This document shows positions 1 through 8,501 of a stretch of 64,000 bases of DNA, piece by piece. The stretch's first letter is position 1; each line of letters starts with the position of its first letter. This stretch comes from Cryoendolithus antarcticus. Taxonomy: Eukaryota > Ascomycota > Dothideomycetes > Cladosporiales > Cladosporiaceae. The position numbers were made by a program, and so were the translations under genes. The stretch spans positions 434,001 to 498,000 of the forward strand of contig NAJO01000022.1 of assembly GCA_002077065.1 (NCBI GenBank), written 5' to 3'. A model generated the notes under the pieces. It had not been told where the DNA came from and made no database searches. It was given only the letters and a program-made list of their open reading frames with translations.

Positions 1-1725
1 TTCGACTTTCTCGTCATCAGCGCCAGATGGCAGGAAAGAGGAGATCGGCCGCGACGGCGCAGGGCGATCAGTATGCGTCAGCTCGAACTTGCCTTGGAGC
101 TGATCGGCATGGGAGTTGGCTGCGCTGACACGGCGAATATGCGACGCCTCGGCTCGCATCTGACGATGTTGAAAGACATCGCGAGCACGTTCTGAACGCT
201 TGGTGTGCTTGAAGCCCGCCCAGAATGTACCATCGTGAATAGGAGAGATGCGCTTCACTGCTGGCTCTGTTGGAATATCTTCGGCGAAGCGGACTGACTT
301 CTTGCTCTCGGGTGAGGACGTGTCTGGAGATGCATTAGGTCGCTCGGGTGTGGTCGGTACTGCGCCTTCGACGTCTTTGAACGTGTCAAGTACTGTGTCT
401 TCGGTGCACAAGTCATCGAGGTAGGCCTTCTGTGTTGACAACCAGAGCTGCGTACGGTCGATGTTCACAGCTGCGGTCACTTGAAGGACATCACCGTACG
501 CCTCGTCGATCTCATCGACTTCCTTGATGACATCAGTAGGCGAGAAGACCTTGCGACGAGCTGTCAATGGGTCGTTCTTCTCACTTGTAGGAGATGCGAG
601 CGCAATGGTGTGCTCGACCGGATTCTCAGGTCGGTTCGCCCAGGGAACAACGTAAAATGACGTGGCAGTACTGGTAGGTAGCGAAGCTTGAGATGACTTC
701 CTGAATGGCACGCCGTAGAACTCGGTAGCAGTGCCGGTGTTGGGGACAATATCAGCACCTGACCATGTGCGACGACCCAGTGACGAGTCCAGAGATGCGA
801 AGAAGCCGCCCGGCGAAGGCACTGAAAGTGCAGAAAGCTCATCATCAGCCACGCTCGCGCTTCTGGGCTCGAGTGCAATGCTGTCAGTGCTGATCTGCAA
901 GCCCCGGCGTGGCGACTCGATGATTTCGCGCATCTCAGAGATAGCCTCCTCTGGCATTTCAAGCACAGTCTCAAGTGGGTGGTCGTCTGCAGCGTTGATG
1001 TGGTGGAGGACTGAGAAGGCTGACGGATTGAGCTGAATAGGTGCCTCCCACGTGTGCTCACCCTGCTGGAGCGAGATGTCTGGCGTTGATGGGCAGCTGC
1101 TGAGCGCAAGCTCCTCAGACGTCATGCTGCCATCGAGTGAGGGCGCGGAGGTGGTGCTGGGTACTCTCAGATTCCGATCCTGCAGCTGTGCGAGCACCGC
1201 AGGAGACAACATGATCTGCATGCCAGGCGACATTGGCGTCTCGGCGGCCTTCGCCTTCTGGATCGTAGGCCACTGACTTGGTGAAGGGATGACCAGAGAT
1301 GGGTAGCGTGGCACGGCGGGTCTTGCAACGCGTCGCTTCACAGAGCTCGACAACTTCATCGGAAAATCCTCGTTCTCGCTGCTTGACAGGTCGTACATCT
1401 CGTCGAAGCCGCTGTTGGAACTTCGTTTGCTCCAAAGCGAGCTCCGATCCGATTGCGTGTCCGACGAAGCTGGTGACGCTGGTACATCTTCGACCACTGG
1501 GTACAGTGTGCTGATCGAGTTGCCCGAGCCAGGTGGCATTGCTCGAGGGGTCGGGAAGTCATCGCTCATTGGTGATGTGATGCCAGTCTTAGCGATTGGC
1601 GCTTGTGGTGCGGCGCGTCGGATCGAGACTTGGGGCGCGTTCTCGATCATGGTGTCGCGGAGGCTAGTCTTGCGAGCCAGCGCAGAGGTGCCGGAGGGTT
1701 GTGCTAGAAGTCCGGAAGTGGACAT
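1..1725 (-). CDS. Disordered hypothetical protein, 3' part cut by window edge
   Basis: An open frame of 575 codons runs from an ATG at 1725 to the window edge without a stop, so the C terminus is missing. The N terminus reads MSTSGLLAQPSGTSALARKT. The protein is rich in Ser, Pro, Thr and acidic residues, with patches such as DLSSSENEDFP and SVRFAEDIP, and has no signal peptide, membrane segment or catalytic motif that I can see. It is likely a cytosolic or nuclear scaffold or regulatory protein with many phosphorylatable serines; this is inference. Introns are not needed to keep the frame open. The start is the first in-frame ATG and the upstream DNA is stop-rich. The family is not recognised. 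Confidence 0.7.
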   Translation of the reverse strand, partial: MSTSGLLAQPSGTSALARKTSLRDTMIENAPQVSIRRAAPQAPIAKTGITSPMSDDFPTPRAMPPGSGNSISTLYPVVEDVPASPASSDTQSDRSSLWSKRSSNSGFDEMYDLSSSENEDFPMKLSSSVKRRVARPAVPRYPSLVIPSPSQWPTIQKAKAAETPMSPGMQIMLSPAVLAQLQDRNLRVPSTTSAPSLDGSMTSEELALSSCPSTPDISLQQGEHTWEAPIQLNPSAFSVLHHINAADDHPLETVLEMPEEAISEMREIIESPRRGLQISTDSIALEPRSASVADDELSALSVPSPGGFFASLDSSLGRRTWSGADIVPNTGTATEFYGVPFRKSSQASLPTSTATSFYVVPWANRPENPVEHTIALASPTSEKNDPLTARRKVFSPTDVIKEVDEIDEAYGDVLQVTAAVNIDRTQLWLSTQKAYLDDLCTEDTVLDTFKDVEGAVPTTPERPNASPDTSSPESKKSVRFAEDIPTEPAVKRISPIHDGTFWAGFKHTKRSERARDVFQHRQMRAEASHIRRVSAANSHADQLQGKFELTHTDRPAPSRPISSFLPSGADDEKVE

Positions 1726-2663
1726 GATTACGGTGGAATATATGGCTGTGTACTGCGGTCGATCGATGGTCTAAGGAAAGTGAATGTAGTCCGACCAGCG
1801 GAAAGAAGGAGAGAATCTTCGATCAACGAAGCCTGTAGGAAGAACACACGAAAGAGACCCGGAACAATGAAAGAACGCGAGCCGGAACACACACAACACG
1901 CAATCGTAGAATAGCAGAATGAGAAGAAGGTTGGCAGATCATGCAGCACGCGGCCTTATGATCAGCCTCAATCGACACATCCCGCCAGACCTACCGGCGC
2001 TATCTCGAGGCCCATTCGGCGGCTAGTGAGATGGAAGGTGGCCACGTTCGGTAGAGTAGCTAGGCACTGCTGGCGCTATTGAAGAGCCTCATGCAGTGGT
2101 TCGCAGGTGGGAGCCGTTGGTTGGCTCGATGGCAGCCGATGTTCCTGGACTCGGTCGCCATGTGGGCCATGCGACGACTGCGGACAGTACCTAGGCGTAT
2201 GCAGAGGCTGTCGAATGAGCGGTGGAAGGACGGTGGTAGCGCTGGGTACTTCAGACGTTGCTGGGCGGGCGCGTACTGACAGCCAATCGATGGGCTGGAC
2301 AGGGCTGCACGACATCTGCGGGTCAGATGAGGTTGCTAGGCTGATTCAAGACAGTCGCGATATTCGTGCTCGATATTAGTCGTCATATCTGCGATGAATT
2401 GATGTCACCGGTCGTTGGTGAGCCTACTCCGTGAGATTAGAGAATGGAGAAGATGATAAAGATGCATCAAGAGTGAGAGCCAAACGCGTTCTCGCGTGTA
2501 TTATGTAATCGGCACCCTAACCCTACTGCTGGCTGACGTCGAACTGCGGATCTGCGGGACCATTGAGTGTTCAGATACCTTAGCTCGTACACTTTGTGCT
2601 CTTACACTGCCTTGCGACAGATTGACATTCGATCGCACCGTTGACTCCTTGACATTGTCCACG
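1726..2663. other. Intergenic, divergent promoter region
   Basis: About 0.94 kb separates the start of the minus-strand hypothetical gene from the epimerase start. Only short open frames without family resemblance are present. A telomere-like CACCCTAACCCTA lies at 2513-2525, about 140 bp upstream of the epimerase ATG. Confidence 0.6.
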
Positions 2664-3573
2664 ATGGCTCCTGCTCCGATCATCGCCCCCTCGATACTGA
2701 GCGCAGACTTCGCCAGCTTGGGGAAAGCATGCTCAGATACCATAGCCCAGGGCGCCGACTGGTTACACGTGGACATCATGGATGGGCACTTTGTCCCAAA
2801 CCTCACCTTTGGACCCCCTGTAGTGACCATGATCCGGCCGCATGTGGAGAGGCCGAAAGAGGCGTTTGGGAAAGGGACATTTGATTGCCATATGATGATC
2901 GCAGAGGTATGTCTTCTTGGGGAAATTCATGGGCTAGATAGAGCGGGGCAACGCATATAAGATGACTGGGATGCAATATTGCAAGACTGTACGACGAAGG
3001 CTGACCGGCGCAGTAGCCGAAGAAATGGGTGAAAGACTTCCAGAAAGCCGGATGTGACCTCTACTGCTTCCACTACGAAGCCGCGTTCTCAACAAATGCG
3101 GAATCGCCAGAAGCACACACGGACGAGACAACGAATCCACAAGCGTTGATCAAGTACATACACGGTCTTGGCATGAGAGCGGGCATTGCGATCAAGCCAA
3201 AGACGGAGGTCGATGTGCTGTACGGGATTCTCGACAGCCAGAACAAAGATGAGGTGCCTGATGTAAGCGTCTTTCCAGACTTGAACAGTAACGAGATAGC
3301 TGATATGAGGTACAGATGGTACTTGTGATGACAGTAGAACCTGGCTTTGGCGGCCAAAAGTTCATGCCAGACATGATGCCCAAGGTCGAAGCATTACGCA
3401 AACGCTACCCAGAGTTGAACATCGAAGTCGACGGTGGACTCTCGGAGAAGACGATCGATGTTGCCGCCGACGCTGGCGCGAATGTGATAGTGGCTGGTAG
3501 TGCAGTGTTCGGCGCTAAGGATCCATCAGACGTGATCAAAAAGCTGAGAGAAGCTGTTGAAAGTCGGCGATGA
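2664..3573 (+). CDS. RPE1: Ribulose-phosphate 3-epimerase
   Basis: Interconverts D-ribulose 5-phosphate and D-xylulose 5-phosphate in the non-oxidative pentose phosphate pathway, in the cytosol. Three exons, 2664-2906, 3017-3262 and 3316-3573, give 248 residues, close to the usual 220-250. Introns are 110 bp (GTATGT...CAGTAG) and 53 bp (GTAAGC...TACAG), and all joins keep the frame. The TIM-barrel landmarks are present: [11 protein letters not shown] at the N terminus, metal-binding HVDIMDG (His35, Asp37), a histidine near CFHYEAA after the first intron, [11 protein letters not shown], and the phosphate-binding EVDGG near the C terminus. The ATG before [10 protein letters not shown] is the start expected for the family. 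The gene is single and divergent from its left neighbour. Identification is firm; exact splice sites are by eye. Confidence 0.95.
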
Positions 3574-3760
3574 CTGCCTGAGGCCAACGACGAGAACACG
3601 AGTAAGCTCTGAAGCAACGAAGTGCATGCATAGTCATACTCGTATAGCGTACACTGCTCATAGATGCCAGTCTAGATTCCCCAACTCCCAAACGCGGTAA
3701 TGACTGCCTTTCGAATGAGAATCTAATTGTGCCAAGATTGCGCCTTGCGTTGAGTCCAGC

Positions 3761-5128
3761 TCAAGCAGCGCTCGACGCCGCCGGCGCGGCAGATCCCGCC
3801 TCAGTCCCTCCAATGATGGCCTGCACCGCTTTCGCCGCTGCCTCAGCCGACGGCGTGTAGCTGATATGACTCCCAGAGACCGGCAGATCACTGCCCGCTC
3901 TGTCGCAGAGCCCATCGCTGTCAGCACAGACTTCAACAGCCTTCGCGTCATCCACACCAGTGAACGCACTGCCGTTCAATGGGTCTCCGAAAACAACCAC
4001 AGCAGCGACCTTCGACCCGTCGAAAGAGCCGAGCGCATTGTGCACCACCATCGCGCCCTGAGAGTAGCCCGAAAGAATGATCTTCGTGTTTGGGCAGTCT
4101 TGGAGAGCCTTCTGCGCGTCTGCGACCATAGTAGGTCCACCAGAGCCGCCCAGGTTGGCGTTGCCAGCGGCGTCGGCGGGATAGTCAACGCCTTGTACTG
4201 CGACGGAGGGGTAGAGGGCTTTCAGAGCTGATGCGAGGGGCGGGCCGATGACGGTGCCCATGTTGCCTGACTCGGTGGTGCCGCGAGCGAAGATGAGGGT
4301 CACGTCACCGCAGACGCCATTGGTGACATCGGACTGGGTTGAGCTGCCACCGCCGCCGAAGCCTCCGAAGCCACCGAGACCACCCAGCCCCGAGGAACCT
4401 GTGGTACTGCCAGTGCTGCCACCGCCGATGCCACCGAGACCGCTGAGACCGCCGAGGCCAGAGGAGCCTGCGCTAGTGCCCGCACCGGAGCCTGTGGTAC
4501 TGCCAGTGCTGCCAGTACCAGAGGTGGTATTGCTACTGCCCGTGCCAGAAGAACTGGAGCCTGTGCCACTGCTGCCAGTTGAGCCGCCAAGTCCTGATAG
4601 TCCGCCCAGCCCTCCCAGAGAGCTACCTCCGGACGAGCCACCAAGACCCCCGAGCGAGCCGAGGCCGGAGGAGCCAGCACTTCCTCCGAGTCCTGACAGG
4701 CCACCAAGGGAGCCAAGGCCACTCGAGGAACCAGAGCTGCCACCGAGACTAGACAGTCCACCCAGGGACCCGAGACCGCTTGACGATCCGGAACTGCCTC
4801 CCAGGGAAGACAATCCTCCAAGTGACGACAAGCCACCCAGGCCGCCTGAAGAAGCGCCACCCCCGAGCGAAGAGAGTCCGCCGAGGGACGACAAGCCGCC
4901 GAGTCCTGAGCTGGAACCGCCGCCCAACGACGAGAGGCCGCCGAGACCCGAAGAGCCACCAAATGAGCCGAGTCCGGAGCTCGAGCCGCCTAGTGATGAG
5001 AGGCCACCGAGACCACTGCTCGAAGAGCTACCGAGAGAGCCGAGTCCGCTGAACTGGCGCTTGTCGATCGGAGCCGCGGAGGTTGAGATAGCCAATGCCA
5101 GAATGGCGCCATGGTAGGCTGCGTACAT
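3761..5128 (-). CDS. Cutinase (CE5) with long Ser/Gly/Leu repeat N-terminal domain
   Basis: Secreted serine esterase expected to cut cutin or other polyesters. The single exon encodes 455 residues. A signal peptide (residues 1-19, ending STSAAP) is followed by a dibasic KR processing site. Residues about 25-265 are a low-complexity run of GLGSLGGSS- and SGLGGLSS-type repeats. The cutinase domain follows from about residue 272 (VCGDVTLIFARGTTE). The catalytic triad can be assigned: Ser356 in GYSQG, Asp405 in CADSDGLC and His421 in GSHISY, with the conserved cysteines around them. The C terminus ends in an Ala/Ser-rich tail. Plain fungal cutinases are about 200-230 residues, so this one is doubled by the repeat domain, which may act as a wall or surface spacer (inference). 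A long proline-rich frame on the other strand is a by-product of the repeats. Confidence 0.92.
   Translation of the reverse strand: MYAAYHGAILALAISTSAAPIDKRQFSGLGSLGSSSSSGLGGLSSLGGSSSGLGSFGGSSGLGGLSSLGGGSSSGLGGLSSLGGLSSLGGGASSGGLGGLSSLGGLSSLGGSSGSSSGLGSLGGLSSLGGSSGSSSGLGSLGGLSGLGGSAGSSGLGSLGGLGGSSGGSSLGGLGGLSGLGGSTGSSGTGSSSSGTGSSNTTSGTGSTGSTTGSGAGTSAGSSGLGGLSGLGGIGGGSTGSTTGSSGLGGLGGFGGFGGGGSSTQSDVTNGVCGDVTLIFARGTTESGNMGTVIGPPLASALKALYPSVAVQGVDYPADAAGNANLGGSGGPTMVADAQKALQDCPNTKIILSGYSQGAMVVHNALGSFDGSKVAAVVVFGDPLNGSAFTGVDDAKAVEVCADSDGLCDRAGSDLPVSGSHISYTPSAEAAAKAVQAIIGGTEAGSAAPAASSAA
4333..5056 (-). repeat. Degenerate Ser/Gly/Leu-coding tandem repeat
   Basis: This part of the cutinase gene is built from short degenerate units coding for GLGSLGG, GLSSLGG and GSSG blocks. 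The units vary in codon use, so the repetition is clearer at protein level than at DNA level. Such tracts are prone to length change between strains. Confidence 0.8.
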
Positions 5129-6489
5129 ACTGGATGAAGCAGGTGCGGCGTGCCGAATGTTGATGAAGTATGTAGCGCTGGAATGGTAGACGACCCGATC
5201 AACAGGTCCTCGAGATGTGCGATAAATGAATGGCTATAACAGCAGGGCTGAGTAGATGAAAGACTGAAAAGCTTGACGGCCTTTTGGTCGTGAAGCTGAT
5301 TCCCCTACCTTATATGCCTTACCTACCACCGAGGCACATGCAGTACTGAAACGGTTTCTGGCGTCCATCTTGATCTCGTCACTCAGATTGCAGGCAAGTG
5401 AATGCATCTCGTCACGAGTGGCGGAGTGGCAAAGGTACGATCTGACCATCTGAGAGTCATTCCAGCTGTGGCTTGGTTTCAGAGACACGGGATGGCCTCT
5501 TCTTCAACTTCAAGGATCGAAGTACTGTACTGTTACGATCTCTGTGGTACAGCAGCCAGTATGCTAACGTTTCATGACGCCGGATGTCGCTGACATGGTT
5601 CACATCTGTCGAGGGTATACTGCTGAGGCGTTCGGGTCCGCGTTACCTGACTCGCTGCTTGAATGCTCGATCTTGACTACGTCCGTTTGGTATGAGAGTA
5701 CCTGCAGCTTCTCCCTGATAAGCAGTATCCGGATCCAATGCGAGACGGATCGTTGCTGGTGCTCCCGGCTAGGCTGAGGCATGTAGTGTAGCACATTGGG
5801 ACAAGCCGCATGCCAAGCTGCTCATCCGGGCCACGATGAGACTGTGATCTGGGAGAACGGAGGAAGAGGATCGATCATTCCATCGATCAAGTAGATCTTT
5901 TAGCCAATAGGTAAATTTTTCGGTTCGATGGACCGAGGCGTGCTAGGGTCGCGCGCACGCGAGGGCAGCTTGTTACAGCCCGGTATGCGTGGTTCGAGAT
6001 CCGGATCGCAGTCTAGAGTCGGAGTGAGATGGTGGCGCGAAATGCGAGTCAGCATTGGGGAAGTCCTTTGTCAACGTAGTGGAGTCTTCTTCATCTCTGC
6101 GGTTGAAGTGAAGTCTAGTCGTCTTGGCAGAGCATCATCCTCGTGGGCACCACGGAACATCCACACGGCCTTCGCTATACAATGTAACGTCTCGTTCGGT
6201 AGCCACTACACTCTCTATGGGAAGGCTGGTCTGAGATGTGATGCTTTACCTCGGTATTCCACATCTGTAGAATGAGCCAAGACCAGCGAAGAGTTTCATC
6301 CTGACACAGGACGTTCACAGCCACAAGTTTGACTTGGCCTCAGCTGTTTCAGGCTTTGGATCGAAGTCGAACGTCACTACAATGCTTCCCACCGCATGTA
6401 GGAGGTTGAATGACAGAGCCAAATCTCGGAAACACATGAGCGGCAGACCGAGGTCATATGAAAGTCGTGGTGCTACAGCGTAGATATGG
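5129..6489. other. Intergenic, no supported gene
   Basis: This 1.36-kb gap holds the cutinase promoter on its left and the 3' flank of the transporter on its right. Several open frames of 60-115 codons exist on both strands, but none has family resemblance, splice support or consistent composition. No RNA gene or repeat was recognised. Confidence 0.6.
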
Positions 6490-7788
6490 TTATGCCTGCT
6501 TCCTAAGGGTACCATTACTCTGCTTCGTCGTACCACCTCCTATGGCACCTCCATTCGCGATCTTCGCATTGTCGCCACCTTTACTAGCGTTCTGCTTCCT
6601 CTCGCGCGGTAACCTCCAGCTAGTCTCCCACCCGTAGAGTGCTCCACTGCCAAACACCAATGTGCTACCGAGCAACATCTTCGTACTCAGCTCATGACCG
6701 AACAGCCACGTGCTGAGCATGAAGCTGACTAGCTTCCGGATGTTCAGCACGATTGTCACCGTCACAGCGGAAGATTTCGCTGAGAGTAGATTCACGCCCG
6801 AGATGCATGCTAGCTGGGTCGTTGCGTTGACCAGCAGAAAGACGAGACCGCGTGGCGTCGACGAGAGCAATTGCGCAAGTACGGGGTTCGTCGACGATGG
6901 CCATGTCGCGACGTCTCTATCGAGAGCTGGGGTCGATGCCAGTCTAGTCCATTGCCTTCGCATCGGGCCTGACAGTGGCAAGAAGAACGGTAGACTGAGG
7001 AAGTGCGAGTAGAACAAATTCTCGGTCCAGCTGGCACCGTAGCTGGCGTACGTATCTTCGACGTAGGCGCCCATGTACGCTGATAGCAGTTGCGCCAGCA
7101 TCAAGATCGACAAACCAGTCGTGAACTCCGACGTCGATGTCTTCGTCTCTATTGTCATCGACTTGCCCTATAATGTCGTCAGCTGTGTTTGAGATGACAT
7201 AGGCCCATCGTAGGTAAACACATACCGTACCCTCCGAGTCCGCCCAAGCACTGACAAGAACACCGACTGTCAGCAGCGCTACACTCGCAACTTGCAAGCG
7301 TGAGTACCGCTTGCCTCTGATGGAGCCCGCGATCATGGTCGTGACACTCCCAAACGATCGTAGGATGATGTGCACAGGTACAGAGATGCTAAAAGCAAAA
7401 GCCCAATTATTGAGCATGTTGATCGAGAAGAACAGCGCCGCGATGTACGCCCATCGCGATAGAGGTACACTGGGATTGCGCAACTTGATGCCGCCTCCGC
7501 TAGTGAGGTCTAGCTGTGACGGACTAGAAGCGAGAGTCGTGAAGAGGAATTGAAGGAATGTGATCAAGAGGCCTGGATCAGAGGCGGTCAGTACGTGACT
7601 CTGATTGTTCAGTGCAAATGACTTCGTACCACTGCCAGGTTCGCTCCTAAACGATGGTCAGCGAGGTATCCCCCGAGGAGTATCATCCAGATGAACTACC
7701 TCACAATAGCCTCCAGCGCGAAGACATTGGAGCAGCATCCACCAAAGATCAGCCCTACAATGCTCGCTGGCGCAAGGAGCGACGCCAT
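6490..7788 (-). CDS. YEA4: UDP-N-acetylglucosamine / nucleotide-sugar transporter (UAA family)
   Basis: A membrane antiporter of the Golgi or ER that supplies UDP-GlcNAc for glycan or chitin synthesis, in the YEA4/SLC35B family. My model has four exons: 7700-7788, 7630-7646, 7226-7572 and 6490-7167, giving 376 residues, close to yeast Yea4 (342). Introns are 53, 57 and 57-58 bp. The N terminus reads LIFGGCCSNVFALEAIV and then, after a 17-bp exon, EPGSGLLITFLQFLF, both typical of the family. About 8-10 hydrophobic segments follow, including NMLNNWAFAF and RSFGSVTTMI near residues 95-130 and VTIVLNIRKLVSF late in the protein. The tail is hydrophilic and Lys/Gly-rich. The second intron is a multiple of three without a stop, so a model that retains it (19 extra residues) cannot be excluded from sequence alone. 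Confidence 0.87.
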
Positions 7789-8501
7789 TGGCGAGTGCAA
7801 TGTAATGATGCCGTCGGTTGCGTTTATCGTAACATGACTTGATGGTAAGGCTGATATGAGATCGCGGTCAATACGTTGTCAAGTTTGTTGACGAAGCCGC
7901 TCACTGGTAGACTGAAGATCGCCGCTAGTCTTCGTCGAGTCTTGGCACGACGCGAAGTCGAGTTTTCGAATCACCAGCGACTTCAAAGCGTTCCCATCGC
8001 AGCAGTGAAGGCAATCAGGCAGCCTTCATTCACTGTCCTCAAGATTGTACGGGCACTAGCGTCGAGCACTGTATGGCCACTCAGATCCGCGATCATCAAA
8101 CAGGCCCATGCTCGATTTCGAGGTTGAGACATTCACTGCTGTCCTCAGAGTTGTACGATCGCTAGCGTCATCTATTGAATAGCCAATGATATGATCGTAT
8201 CATCTCACTGGCTCGGAAGTGACCGGCGCTAGGTGTCGTCGCTCACCGGTGCAAACGATGTGCCGGCTTAAAGCCTACTTGATCTCCATATTCATGTCAT
8301 AGTACACATCAGCGGCTATGCCCTTGTCCCCTAGACACACTGTCCACACAAAACGCCGGGGCTGTAACCCTACCAGCCATGATCGCTTTCCAGCTCCTTC
8401 TTCGCTAGAACGCCGCGCTGAGATCCCCACCCACATGCAATCTTTTTGTCTCATACCGCCCACGAGAACACCACATACAAAGGCGCCCGTACCCAAATCC
8501 C
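7789..8501. other. Intergenic with an imperfect direct duplication
   Basis: This gap is 0.7 kb long. No gene is supported. It contains two related copies of a roughly 70-bp segment, listed separately. Confidence 0.55.
8028..8203. repeat. Two imperfect direct repeats, about 103 bp apart
   Basis: The segment from 8028 (ATTCACTGTCCTCAAGATTG) to about 8098 is echoed from 8131 (ATTCACTGCTGTCCTCAGAG) to about 8203. Shared landmarks in the same order are TTGTACG, CTAGCGTC, a GGCCA/AGCCA block and GATCAT or GATCGTATCAT. The copies differ by many substitutions and a 3-bp insertion, so the duplication is old. No function is evident. Confidence 0.55.

Noticed and set aside
2513..2525. Telomere-like CACCCTAACCCTA
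   Set aside because: Less than two repeat units in a promoter flanked by unique genes; too short for a telomere remnant, at most a binding site for a telobox-type factor.
2496..2663. Upstream open extension of the epimerase frame
   Set aside because: The family starts at [14 protein letters not shown] sequence; the extension is hydrophobic/Cys-rich without resemblance and probably is the 5' leader.
4248..5117. 289-codon proline/glutamate-rich frame on the plus strand
   Set aside because: It is the antisense of the cutinase Ser/Gly/Leu repeats; the composition follows from complementing those codons, and no domain is present.
5970..6010. GTGGTTCGAGATCC resembling a tRNA T-loop
   Set aside because: The loop has an extra base and no acceptor, D or anticodon stem could be paired around it.
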